43,137 nt of DNA from Chloroflexota bacterium (GTDB taxonomy: Bacteria; Chloroflexota; Dehalococcoidia; Lucifugimonadales; GCA-2722455), in the NCBI GenBank assembly GCA_002722455.1, contig PBMB01000001.1, forward strand, positions 1 through 43,137, written 5' to 3'. This document shows, one piece after another, positions 33,712-42,484 of this stretch (position 1 is its first letter; each line of letters opens with the position of its first letter). The position numbers and the translations under genes were made by a program. The notes beneath the pieces were generated by a model. The model saw only the letters and a list, made by a program, of their open reading frames with translations, was not told the DNA's origin and ran no database searches.

Positions 33712-35373
33712 ATGATTGCTACTATTATAATGGTTATTATGTTTTTAGGGTTCGCTGCGATGATCACTTTTAATGTAATGTCATTTAACCATAATATTTC
33801 AGTTTCAAGCGAAATTAATATTATGGATAATGAGTTGAAAATTATCAAACAAAAATTAATTGTAGATGCCAAACCAATTGCAGGTTCTGATGAATATGCT
33901 TTGCCATATGGCACAACTTCTACAACAAATCATAATTTACCTACTCATTTATCGTTAGCTCAAACAAATTTTAAAGGTTATGATTTTTTATATTGCCCTT
34001 ATGGTGTTGTTGACTCAACAATAAAAGATAAAACTGTTAATCAAAACAATGGTGGTTCTTATAATGTAAAGAACATTGACGTAAATGGTGTTGAATATAC
34101 AGCTTACAGTGACGCTCCTGTGAGTTTTTCTGGTTCACCAGAAGTAAATGCATTTATCGTTTCTAAGTTTGAAGATATAGATTTTAATTGTAGTGACATT
34201 TTATATGACACTAATGCAGCAACTTATTATTCAAAAGAGGTTAAAGTTGTTACTATTACAAAGGATGAAATTAATGATTACTTTAAACTTAATGATTTAT
34301 CTGGTGTTAAAGAAGAATTAAGTGTTAATAATTTAAATATCACAGAAACATTGTCTGTCTTAGAAAATGATGAATCAAATAAATCTTATGAAATAACATT
34401 AAGTGAAAATGTTTCGCTTGATAGAACATTTAATATTAAAAAAGATTTAAACAAGAAAAACACAATTCATTTTGAATTAGGTAACTATCATTTAACAGGG
34501 GATCACACATTCTCTGTTGAAAATGCAAACCTTTCAATTCAAGGAAATAATAATAACACACCAAGTGAGACACTAGCTAAGATTAAAGTTATTAATTCAC
34601 TAATTAATATTGATAATGCAACTATTGGTGGATTAGAATTAGTTAATGCAACTGCAAATTTAAGTGATTTCAATATTCATTCTGGTGATTCTCAAAAAAC
34701 ATTTAATGCGATTGGTTCTAAAATATTTACTAGTGGTTTTAGTGATATAAGTAAAGATTCAAATGGATCTCATGATGTTGTTACATTAAAAGATTCTAAA
34801 TTTACAAATGAAAGTGGTGTTTTAACTATAAGGGGTAAAAACGGCTCTCCTAATTATGGTGTTGCTTTATATAATAGCAACTTATCTAATTATGGAACAT
34901 TAGATTTCACTTACACTGGTGGTATACCAACAAATGATATCTTTATTGGTAATACTAGTGTTGTATATGTGAATGGTGGAACAGTTAATCTAAGTGGTAA
35001 AAACAGTGATTCTGGTATTTTTGTTTCTGGCGGAACATTGAGTTCAGAAGGTTCTATTTCTAATATTAATATAAAAGCAAGTAATGTTGATCACATTATT
35101 GCTATCGAAGGTGGTTCTATGATTGTTGATTCTTTAAATGTTGGCTCTAATGGTAATCGCTCTAAAAAAGAAACAATTTCAGAAGAGACATTTTCAAATA
35201 ATGAAGTAGGTATAAATTTAATAAAAGGTGATAATGTTAATATTTATGGCGAAATTAACACATGTTGGACTGGTGATACATTTAAAAACAAAGACGGTTC
35301 AATAAAGTTAGAGCTAACAAATAGTGGATCTGATAGAACAAATAATATTTCAAACTGGGATTGTTTGCAATAA
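33712..35373 (+). CDS. Long pilin-like adhesin with beta-helix region (PilV position)
   Basis: A 553-residue protein. It starts MIATIIMVIMFLGFAAMITF, a pilin-type hydrophobic helix with no leader. Residues about 30-200 form a head with YCPYG, a motif I also associate with other pilin-tip proteins, and FNCSD. Residues about 230-520 are Asn/Gly/Ser/Thr-rich with short strands and turns, as in right-handed beta-helices (IDNATIGGLELVNATANLSD). The C-terminus ends in WDCLQ, probably a disulfide with TCWTG nearby. A long pilin-like protein after the small pilin is where type IVb operons place PilV, the tip adhesin. No recombinase or inverted repeats for C-terminal switching are present. Confidence 0.75.
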   Translation: MIATIIMVIMFLGFAAMITFNVMSFNHNISVSSEINIMDNELKIIKQKLIVDAKPIAGSDEYALPYGTTSTTNHNLPTHLSLAQTNFKGYDFLYCPYGVVDSTIKDKTVNQNNGGSYNVKNIDVNGVEYTAYSDAPVSFSGSPEVNAFIVSKFEDIDFNCSDILYDTNAATYYSKEVKVVTITKDEINDYFKLNDLSGVKEELSVNNLNITETLSVLENDESNKSYEITLSENVSLDRTFNIKKDLNKKNTIHFELGNYHLTGDHTFSVENANLSIQGNNNNTPSETLAKIKVINSLINIDNATIGGLELVNATANLSDFNIHSGDSQKTFNAIGSKIFTSGFSDISKDSNGSHDVVTLKDSKFTNESGVLTIRGKNGSPNYGVALYNSNLSNYGTLDFTYTGGIPTNDIFIGNTSVVYVNGGTVNLSGKNSDSGIFVSGGTLSSEGSISNINIKASNVDHIIAIEGGSMIVDSLNVGSNGNRSKKETISEETFSNNEVGINLIKGDNVNIYGEINTCWTGDTFKNKDGSIKLELTNSGSDRTNNISNWDCLQ

Positions 35374-35400
35374 TTTATAAAGTAAAGGGAAGAAATAATA

Positions 35401-37014
35401 ATGAATAATGAACATGAGTACAATCAAAAAGCCAAATCGTTAAACGAAGAGCTTTCTAGAATACTTCTTGAAAGAAAAATAGTCCCAGAAGAGGCTATTT
35501 ATATAGCAAAAATGGATAGTGAAATCAGTGGTGATGATATCACTAAAATACTAGTTAGAAATGGATTTGTCACACAAGATAAAGTTTTAGATATTATTAT
35601 CGATTTAGATAGTGAAACGTTAACAAATGAAGAAGTAATAATTCCTAATATAAAACCAGAATTATTAGAAAATCATAAAACAATGATTAATGCAGTTACA
35701 GACAAGATTGTTTTCTTTTCTACTGTAAATAACAATCAAGCTGACGAAATCGCTTATTTATTACAACAAAATTACTTTCCTAAGCACGAAGTAAGACAAA
35801 TACCTTGTAATATTGCAAAACTTAATGAATATTTGGAAAAAATAAAAACAATTTATGAAGATGACGGCTCTATGATAGAACGTATTGTTCGTAAAGCAAT
35901 TAAGCAAGAAGTTTCAGATATTCATATTGTGCCACAGTATGATACATACACTGTGTTATTTAGATATCTTGGTGTTCGTTACCCTGATAACATGGGAACA
36001 AAAGAAGAATTTAATCAATTAGCTGCTCGTATTAAAGATTTATCTAAAATGGATATGTCTGAAAGGCGTAAACCACAGGACGGTGCATTCCAAATTGATT
36101 ACAATGGGCGTTATGTAGATCTTCGTGTGTCAACAGTTCCAACTCCTGATGGTGAAATTATTGTAATTCGTATTCTTGATCCTGAAAAAGCTCAACTTAG
36201 TCTTAAAGGTCTTGGTATTTCTGGATTGGATGAATGGCGTAAAGGTGCTTCTCGTTCTGATGGTCTATGTTTGATTTGTGGACCTACTGGTTCTGGTAAA
36301 ACAACAACTTTAAACTCAACTCTAAGAGAACAAGATAGATTTGGTAAAGCAATATTTACAATAGAAGATCCAGTAGAATACCGTATACCTTACATTGGTC
36401 AAGTAAATATTAATACAAACGTAGGACTTGATTTTGCAAGAGCAATTAAGGCATTTATGCGTTCAGATCCTGATGTTATCGTTGTAGGTGAGGTCCGTGA
36501 TAACGAGACAGCTCGTAACGCAATTAAAGCTGCTGAAACTGGACACCTTGTTTTTGCGACTTTACATACAGGTTCAATACCTGGTGCTGTATCTCGTTTA
36601 AGAGACTTAGGTGTTGAATCACACGAATTGAAATATGTTCTTCGTGCTGTTATGGCACAACGACTAATGAGAACAATTTGTAATCATTGTCACGGAACAG
36701 GTGTTTCACAAGAAGTTGAAGGACAAGAATGTCAGAAATGTCAAGGCAAGTCATATGAAGGTCGTACCGTTGTTTCAGAAGTTAAATATTTTTCTGAAAT
36801 GAAAGAGGTTTTAGATATCATTGCAAGTAATGAAAAAGATATTGAAGTTACTTGGAGAACAATGATTGAAGATGGCTATGATAAGTTCAACAAAAAAATC
36901 ACTTCACCTGGTGAATTTATTCGTTTGTTCGGTGCAGAAGCAGAAAGAATATTAATAGATCAAGGTTATGACATCGACAAAATCAATGAAAAAGGTTTTT
37001 TTGAACAAGAATAA
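35401..37014 (+). CDS. Type IV pilus assembly ATPase (GspE/PilB family)
   Basis: A 537-residue cytoplasmic secretion ATPase that powers pilus polymerisation. An N-terminal domain of about 150 residues precedes the catalytic core: Walker A GPTGSGKTT at 294-302, FTIEDPVEYRI (Asp box), MRSDPDVIVVGEVRDNETA (Walker B, near 358) and TGHLVFATLHTGS (His box). Two Cys pairs, C427/C430 and C444/C447, form the zinc module typical of extension ATPases; retraction ATPases lack it. It is followed by the GspF-type platform gene at 12 bases. No separate retraction ATPase (PilT) is in the window. AAGGGAAG precedes the ATG. Confidence 0.93.
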   Translation: MNNEHEYNQKAKSLNEELSRILLERKIVPEEAIYIAKMDSEISGDDITKILVRNGFVTQDKVLDIIIDLDSETLTNEEVIIPNIKPELLENHKTMINAVTDKIVFFSTVNNNQADEIAYLLQQNYFPKHEVRQIPCNIAKLNEYLEKIKTIYEDDGSMIERIVRKAIKQEVSDIHIVPQYDTYTVLFRYLGVRYPDNMGTKEEFNQLAARIKDLSKMDMSERRKPQDGAFQIDYNGRYVDLRVSTVPTPDGEIIVIRILDPEKAQLSLKGLGISGLDEWRKGASRSDGLCLICGPTGSGKTTTLNSTLREQDRFGKAIFTIEDPVEYRIPYIGQVNINTNVGLDFARAIKAFMRSDPDVIVVGEVRDNETARNAIKAAETGHLVFATLHTGSIPGAVSRLRDLGVESHELKYVLRAVMAQRLMRTICNHCHGTGVSQEVEGQECQKCQGKSYEGRTVVSEVKYFSEMKEVLDIIASNEKDIEVTWRTMIEDGYDKFNKKITSPGEFIRLFGAEAERILIDQGYDIDKINEKGFFEQE

Positions 37015-37026
37015 GGGAATATTTAA

Positions 37027-38202
37027 ATGGCAAACTATAGAGTTACCGTAAAATATAGAAACGGTAAAATAGAAACAATAAACATAAATGCTGATAATAT
37101 CAGTGATGCTCGTGCCTATGCGAGACGAAGAGGAACTCTTATTTCTATTAAAAAGGGTTCTGCATTAAAATTATTTGAGATACCTTTACTTGCAGAAGAA
37201 CGACAAATGTTTTTGCACCGACTCGCTTCAATGCTTGCTTCTAAATTGGGTACTTCTGAAGCACTAGACGTTATACGTAGTTCATTTACAGGTAACATTA
37301 AAAAAATTGCAAACCAAATATTGGAATATATGGAATCTGGCTCTGATTTGGTTGAATCTATCGAAAAGATAGGACCTCCTCACTTTCCTACAACTACAAT
37401 TGCATTAATAAAAGCAGGTTCTAAAGGCGGTGATACTTGGAAAGCACTACGTGATGCTGCCGAATTTGAAGTTGAAATGGAAAGAGTTCGTAAAGGTGCA
37501 GGTAAAGGTCTTTGGGCTGGTATTGGAGGCTTCTTAGTTGCTGCTATAGTTACTTTTGCTGCTAAATTTTATGTTGCACCAAAGGTATTAAATTCTAATT
37601 TTTTTAAGATGACTGCTGGTAGTGTTGATTTAACATTTATTCATGTTTTATCAAATATTGTTGGTTATTCAATGTTAATATTTTTTATTGTTTTTATGTT
37701 CTTGTTCTTATTGGGAACTCTTGGTAGAATGATTATTCCTACTCAAGCAGATGCATTTATATTAAAAATACCATTTTACAAAGATCTTGTTTTAGCTCGT
37801 GGTAACTACATTGTCTTATATGGATTAGCGGTAATGATTAACTCAGGTGTATCTATGGAAAAATCTTTACAATTATCTGCGAACAATACTCGACGAGGTT
37901 CTTTAAAAGATGACTTAGAAAGGGCTATTGAGGCGATTAAAGTTGGTAGACCTTGGGCTAAAAGTATGCATACATTCCACGCTACTGACCGTGCAGCATT
38001 ATCTGTATCAGCCGATAAAGAACAAATTGCAAGCACACTAAATGCCCTTGCCTATCAATACAGAGAAGATTATAAACGTGTATTAGGATCTTTCGGACCT
38101 TCTATGCAATTAATCGCAGCACTATATCTGGTTTTATCAGCAGGGATATTATTTGGATATACAATATTACCGATGCTACAAGTTGCAGCTTCAGGTGTTT
38201 AA
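37027..38202 (+). CDS. Type IV pilus platform protein (GspF/PilC/PilR family)
   Basis: A 391-residue inner-membrane platform protein around which the pilus is assembled. A short N-terminal domain is followed by two GspF-type cytoplasmic helical domains separated by membrane helices at about 162-182 and 210-233, with a final helix at about 363-383. Motifs include RLASMLASKLGTSEAL, PPHFPTTTIALIKAGSKGG and LAVMINSGVSMEKSLQLS, the expected duplicated pattern. It is the last gene of the cluster and is followed by a terminator. Confidence 0.92.
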   Translation: MANYRVTVKYRNGKIETININADNISDARAYARRRGTLISIKKGSALKLFEIPLLAEERQMFLHRLASMLASKLGTSEALDVIRSSFTGNIKKIANQILEYMESGSDLVESIEKIGPPHFPTTTIALIKAGSKGGDTWKALRDAAEFEVEMERVRKGAGKGLWAGIGGFLVAAIVTFAAKFYVAPKVLNSNFFKMTAGSVDLTFIHVLSNIVGYSMLIFFIVFMFLFLLGTLGRMIIPTQADAFILKIPFYKDLVLARGNYIVLYGLAVMINSGVSMEKSLQLSANNTRRGSLKDDLERAIEAIKVGRPWAKSMHTFHATDRAALSVSADKEQIASTLNALAYQYREDYKRVLGSFGPSMQLIAALYLVLSAGILFGYTILPMLQVAASGV

Positions 38203-38210
38203 AAACAAAA

Positions 38211-38234
38211 AAAAGGTCGTTCAGACCTTTTTTA
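38211..38234. terminator. Bidirectional intrinsic terminator
   Basis: Stem aaaaggtc/gaccttt(t) with loop gttca, A-rich before and T-rich after. It ends the pilus operon and the small minus-strand gene at 38237. Confidence 0.8.
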
Positions 38235-38236
38235 TT

Positions 38237-38416
38237 TTAAAAATTATCTTTACTTATTATGCTTTTTAAAACTTCCTGATTGATATCTTCTTCATTAAAA
38301 TTAATTTTTGCTTTTTCTAGCTCTATATCTATTCGATCCCACTCCGAAAATCTTTTTTCAAATCTTAAATTGTCTTCATGTTCCATCAAATCAGTTAATT
38401 CACTTACATCAAACAT
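38237..38416 (-). CDS. Small acidic protein, 59 aa
   Basis: A short ORF on the minus strand beginning MFDVSELTDLMEHEDNLRF, all helical and charged, with a single Trp, ending KSIISKDNF then TAA. GGAGGA lies a few bases before the ATG, a near-perfect ribosome site, and the terminator follows the stop directly. Both support a real gene. Function unknown; it is divergent from recN. Confidence 0.65.
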   Translation of the reverse strand: MFDVSELTDLMEHEDNLRFEKRFSEWDRIDIELEKAKINFNEEDINQEVLKSIISKDNF

Positions 38417-38509
38417 AAGTCCTCCTTTTACTTTTATTTCTTTATATTAAAAGAACCGATTGTTTCTTTTTTCATTTCAAAAAAAAAGTATTGCACATTT
38501 TTCTTTTTC

Positions 38510-38537
38510 TTGACAGTTTAAAAAAAATACATATAAT
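38510..38537 (+). promoter_or_regulatory. Consensus sigma70 promoter of recN
   Basis: TTGACA at 38510-38515 and TATAAT at 38532-38537, both perfect, with a 16-base spacer. The start codon follows at 38569. No LexA box of the enterobacterial type is visible. Confidence 0.85.
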
Positions 38538-38568
38538 TAAGGAATATTTTATTTTAAGGAGAAGATTT

Positions 38569-40266
38569 ATGTTGAAATCATTAAGCGTAAAAGATTTCGC
38601 TTTGGTTGAAAAAATGAACCTTGATTTTAATAAAGGGATGATATCATTAACAGGTGAAACAGGCGCAGGTAAATCTATATTGCTTGGTGCTATTGGATTA
38701 CTTAGTGGTGATAAACCTAAAAAAACTGCAGTTAGAAGTGGAACAGATCAAGCTATTGTTTCTGGTGTATTTGATATTAGTTATCTATCAAAAGTTAAAG
38801 CATTCTTAGACGAAAGAGGGTTAATAGACGCTGATAATGAAGACGAATGCATTATTCGAAGAGTGATAAGAAAAGATGGTCGTAGTAGTTCTTTTATTAA
38901 TGATTCTGCTACTAATCTTAAAACTATCGTTGAATTAGGTGAAATGTTAATAGAGATTCATGGACAACACCAACATCAAAATCTATCAAAAAAAAGAAAG
39001 CAATTTGATATCCTCGACTCATTTTCTGGATTAAAAGATAAAAGAAAAATTGTTTCAGAATATTATCGTGTTTGGAAACAAAAAGAAGAAGACGCATTAA
39101 AAATAAAAGAAGACTTTGAAGATAATTATAATAAATATCAACTTTTGAATTATAAAAAAAATGAGTTAGAAGCATTAGAAATAAAAGAAAATGAAGTTGA
39201 AGATTTAGAAATAGAGCAACAAGACCTTTCTTCAGCAGATTCTATTATTAGTGATTGTGAAGAATCAGTCTCTATATTAAAAGATGGTGTCGGTGGCAAT
39301 GACGATGTTATATCTCTTCTTGGTCGAGTATTAAGTAATATTGAAAATCTTAATGATGAAGAAAGAACAAAAGATATACTTGAAATGTTAGAAACTGCAA
39401 AAATAAATGCAGAAGAAGCTTCTGATTCTATTAAATTATATCGTGATAATTTTGAAGTTAATCCTGAAAGACTAATAGAAGTTGAGGATAGACTCAGAAC
39501 ATTAAATAAAGCAGCAGAAAATTTTCATTGTCTTCCAGAACAATTATTTTCAATTCTACCTAGTATAAAAAAAGAAATTGAAGAACTTAATTACTCAGAA
39601 GACGCTGTTAAAGAAGCCGAAGACGCTGTTGAATCTGCTTATCAAGAATATTTAGAAAAAGCCAAAGAACTAAGTAATCTAAGAATGAAAGGAGCTTTGG
39701 AACTTTGCAAGAGTGTAAACAAAGAAACAATAAAACTAAATCTTGCAGAAGACATATTAAAGATTGATTTTAAATTTTCCCACAAAACAAAAGAGTTTGA
39801 CTGTTCTGCTTATGGCATAGATACTGTTGATTTCTTAATAAGACCAAACTTAGGTCAAGAATATCAAAGCATATCTGTCATTGCTTCTGGTGGTGAATTG
39901 TCACGCTTGTCTCTTGCCGTTCAGGTCGTTTCCTTTAAGAATGAAAAGAAACCCACAATGATCTTTGACGAAGTTGATACTGGTTTGAGTGGCGAAACTG
40001 GTAATGTCGTTGGTGATTTATTAAGAAGAGTCGGTGAATTAGGTCAAGTTATGTGTGTGACACACTTACCACAAGTTGCTGCACAAGGACATTCTCATTA
40101 TTTTGTTTCTAAGAATAATGTAGAAAGAAATGGTGAAATGATTACATTATCAAACATTAGAGAATTATCTAAAGATGAAAGAGTGGCAGAGGTTGCCAGA
40201 ATGATTGGCGGTGATATCAATTCAAAAGATACATTGCAAAGTGCTAAATCAATGCTTTGTGATTAA
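38569..40266 (+). CDS. recN: DNA repair protein RecN
   Basis: A 565-residue SMC-like ATPase for double-strand break repair. Walker A is TGETGAGKSILLGAIGLL at about 28-45, IHGQHQHQNL (near 125-135) is the RecN hallmark, a coiled-coil arm follows, and the C-terminal half-site has ASGGELSRLSLA and MIFDEVDTGLSG with D467, then VTHLPQVAAQGHSHYFVSK. The start at 38569 has AAGGAG 6 bases upstream and sits about 32 bases after the promoter -10; an in-frame ATG at 38491 lies upstream of that promoter and is not used. Length agrees with E. coli RecN (553). Confidence 0.95.
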   Translation: MLKSLSVKDFALVEKMNLDFNKGMISLTGETGAGKSILLGAIGLLSGDKPKKTAVRSGTDQAIVSGVFDISYLSKVKAFLDERGLIDADNEDECIIRRVIRKDGRSSSFINDSATNLKTIVELGEMLIEIHGQHQHQNLSKKRKQFDILDSFSGLKDKRKIVSEYYRVWKQKEEDALKIKEDFEDNYNKYQLLNYKKNELEALEIKENEVEDLEIEQQDLSSADSIISDCEESVSILKDGVGGNDDVISLLGRVLSNIENLNDEERTKDILEMLETAKINAEEASDSIKLYRDNFEVNPERLIEVEDRLRTLNKAAENFHCLPEQLFSILPSIKKEIEELNYSEDAVKEAEDAVESAYQEYLEKAKELSNLRMKGALELCKSVNKETIKLNLAEDILKIDFKFSHKTKEFDCSAYGIDTVDFLIRPNLGQEYQSISVIASGGELSRLSLAVQVVSFKNEKKPTMIFDEVDTGLSGETGNVVGDLLRRVGELGQVMCVTHLPQVAAQGHSHYFVSKNNVERNGEMITLSNIRELSKDERVAEVARMIGGDINSKDTLQSAKSMLCD

Positions 40267-40288
40267 TTTGTTTGTTAAAAAAATATAA

Positions 40289-40323
40289 GAAGCATTCAAA
40301 ACTTGAATGCTTCCTTTTTTTTT
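40289..40323 (+). terminator. Intrinsic terminator after recN
   Basis: An 11-base perfect stem gaagcattcaa/ttgaatgcttc with loop aac, then a T-tract. Confidence 0.9.
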
Positions 40324-40331
40324 GATATAAT
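40303..40331 (+). promoter_or_regulatory. Candidate promoter overlapping the recN terminator
   Basis: TTGAAT at 40303-40308, inside the descending stem, and TATAAT at 40326-40331 with a 17-base spacer. The next gene starts at 40353. Confidence 0.45.
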
Positions 40332-40352
40332 TTTGATAAATCGGAGAAAATT

Positions 40353-41459
40353 ATGGAAAATATTTTTAAAAAATTATACCCAAAAGCAAAGAAATATTTG
40401 GACGACAAAAAAAGATTAAAAAAACTATTGTCCAAAGCTACTGATAAAAGTTCTAAATTAAAAGACAAAGACACAAGAGATGAAATCAAAGAAGACGTTA
40501 AATTTTCTGTATCTCTTCTTAAAGATTGGAGTAACAACGAATATCGTGAAATACCCAAAAAAAGTATATTATCTATTATTGCGGCAATTTTGTATTTTGT
40601 CATACCAACAGATTTGATTCCAGATTTTATTCTGGGAACAGGTTTCTTAGATGATGCAGCAGTATTGTCTTATATGTTTTCTATTATTAAAAACGATTTA
40701 GAGCAATATAAATTGTTTAAAGAAAGCGTTAAGATTAAAATAGAAATGAAAGAAAAAATTTTTTCAGGGTTTAGTAATATGTCGAAACATTTAGATTCTA
40801 AAATACATTCTTCTTTTTTGATTTTTTTATCTTATTTTATAAAAAATGATTTTGAATTAGAAAATTTTAGAACATACATAAAAAGAAATGAAGCGACATT
40901 TAAATTAAAAACAGAAGATCAGACTTCTTTTTCTTTATTAATAGATAAAAATAAGATTGCTCGTGTAACAACAAATAGTTCTTTTCTTTTAAATATATTA
41001 ACTGCATATTCTGTTACCCATTACAAAAAAAACGACGAAGACTTTTTTAAAGAAATAAATGATATTGTAAAAATGTCTTATCACAATGAAGAAGTTGAAG
41101 AAATATCCGCTTTATATGCTTCTATGGTTAAAAAAATAATGAACAGCGAAAAGGATAAATTAAAATTTCTTTTGCAACATAATTATGATTTTGTAAGTTT
41201 TAAAAGTAAAAGGGCATTTGAATTAGGGTTGGGCAGCTATATAAAGAACTACAAAACAGAAGATAAAAAGAATAATATTGCTGACTCTTTTGAAATTATT
41301 GCATATTACTTATATCAATCAAATTCGTTTTGTGATATTATAAATGGCGATATTGAAAAAGAATTGCCTAAATCATATTTGATATTTTTAAGTGCAATAC
41401 TTTTTAATGTTCAAAAAGAAGAAGATTATTTAACAAAAATACAATATTTATTTAAGTAA
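40353..41459 (+). CDS. DUF1232/YkvA-like membrane protein with C-terminal extension
   Basis: A 368-residue protein. Residues about 71-110 contain ILYFVIPTDLIPDF followed by FLDDAAVL, the signature of the YkvA/DUF1232 family, a short membrane-associated domain of unknown function. A basic helical region precedes it. The remaining ~250 residues are helical, Lys/Asn/Phe-rich and unrecognised; most family members are only 100-150 residues long, so the extension is unusual. GGAG precedes the ATG. The ADP-ribosylglycohydrolase gene follows after 8 bases, so the two are co-transcribed. Confidence 0.75.
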   Translation: MENIFKKLYPKAKKYLDDKKRLKKLLSKATDKSSKLKDKDTRDEIKEDVKFSVSLLKDWSNNEYREIPKKSILSIIAAILYFVIPTDLIPDFILGTGFLDDAAVLSYMFSIIKNDLEQYKLFKESVKIKIEMKEKIFSGFSNMSKHLDSKIHSSFLIFLSYFIKNDFELENFRTYIKRNEATFKLKTEDQTSFSLLIDKNKIARVTTNSSFLLNILTAYSVTHYKKNDEDFFKEINDIVKMSYHNEEVEEISALYASMVKKIMNSEKDKLKFLLQHNYDFVSFKSKRAFELGLGSYIKNYKTEDKKNNIADSFEIIAYYLYQSNSFCDIINGDIEKELPKSYLIFLSAILFNVQKEEDYLTKIQYLFK

Positions 41460-41467
41460 GGAAAAAA

Positions 41468-42388
41468 ATGATTGATAAAAATAAGGCAAAAGGTGCTCTA
41501 TATGGTCTTTATGTTGGTGACGCATTAGGTGCGCCATTAGAGTTTTTAAATTTGGATGGAGTTGATCCTGTAAAAGATTATATTGAAGGTGGCGTTCACA
41601 ACGTAAGAACTGGTCAATTTACAGATGATACTTCTATGACATTAGCGTTAATGCATTCTATTGTTGAAAAAGGTTTTGATAAAAAAGATCAAATGGATAA
41701 ATATTTATCTTGGATGATGAATGGTGAATATTCTTCAAAAGGGTTTTGTTTCGATATTGGTATTGCTACTCAGAGAGCTTTAAACAATTATAAAATTACG
41801 GGGATTGTTGAATCAGGTTCAAAAGAAGATTATAGCTCTGGAAATGGTTCTTTAATGCGTATTGCTCCTGCTTTACTTTATTCTTATAAAGACGGAGAAG
41901 CTGCAATGATTGATATGGCTAAAGAAAGCTCCGTCACTACTCATGGTAGTCAAACTGTTTTGGATTCTTTAACTTATTTTACAAGTATCTTTCATAAAGT
42001 TTTGTCAGGTGAAAAAGATAAAGATAAGCTTTTAGAGTTTGACCCAAGTAAATATGGGATAGACGATTTGATTCTTATCGAAGATTTGTTAAATCTAGAT
42101 ATTAAAACTTATGATAAATACGATCTTAAATCGTCAGGATATATTGTTCATACTATGGTTTGTGTTTTGTGGTCTTTTTATCATACTGATAATTTTGAAG
42201 ACGCTATTGTTAATGCTATAAATCTAGGTGATAGTCAACAAGCTGATCCTGATACTATTGGGGCAATTACAGGACAATTGGCAGGAGCTTATTATGGATA
42301 TGACAATATTCCAGAACGTTGGTTAAAAGGATTATCTAATCAAGATATGCTCGACGGATATACAAACGCTTTTCTTGATATTTTATAA
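41468..42388 (+). CDS. ADP-ribosylglycohydrolase family protein
   Basis: A 306-residue member of the DraG/ARH family, which removes ADP-ribose from proteins or other acceptors using two metal ions. KGALYGLYVGDALGAPLEF lies at 8-26, the metal motif FTDDTSMTLAL at 51-61 (D53, D54, T55), GNGSLMRIAPALL in the centre, and D260-P-D262-T-I-GAITGQLAGA completes the site. Most members read D-x-D-T-x-G here, so the catalytic Asp pair is kept. Co-transcribed with the DUF1232 gene. It could recycle ADP-ribose, linking loosely to the NrtR/nicotinamidase region 30 kb away; that is speculation. Confidence 0.88.
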   Translation: MIDKNKAKGALYGLYVGDALGAPLEFLNLDGVDPVKDYIEGGVHNVRTGQFTDDTSMTLALMHSIVEKGFDKKDQMDKYLSWMMNGEYSSKGFCFDIGIATQRALNNYKITGIVESGSKEDYSSGNGSLMRIAPALLYSYKDGEAAMIDMAKESSVTTHGSQTVLDSLTYFTSIFHKVLSGEKDKDKLLEFDPSKYGIDDLILIEDLLNLDIKTYDKYDLKSSGYIVHTMVCVLWSFYHTDNFEDAIVNAINLGDSQQADPDTIGAITGQLAGAYYGYDNIPERWLKGLSNQDMLDGYTNAFLDIL

Positions 42389-42398
42389 TTTCAAAATA

Positions 42399-42423
42399 AA
42401 AATAGGCTTTTAGCCTATTTTTT
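42399..42423 (+). terminator. Intrinsic terminator before prfB
   Basis: Stem aaataggct/agcctattt with loop ttt, then a T-tract. Confidence 0.85.
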
Positions 42424-42425
42424 AT

Positions 42426-42454
42426 TTGATTATTTTTTTATTTTGAACTATAAT
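42426..42454 (+). promoter_or_regulatory. Candidate prfB promoter
   Basis: TTGATT at 42426-42431, a 17-base spacer and TATAAT at 42449-42454, 30 bases before the ATG at 42485. Confidence 0.5.
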
Positions 42455-42484
42455 GATTATGTTCTATTACTAATGGAGGTTATT

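Noticed and set aside
34300-35373. Shufflon or diversity-generating repeats in the PilV-like gene
   Set aside because: No inverted repeats, alternative C-terminal cassettes, recombinase or reverse transcriptase gene were seen nearby.
38417-38568. LexA/SOS box upstream of recN
   Set aside because: No CTGT-N8-ACAG-like palindrome is visible; only a plain consensus sigma70 promoter.
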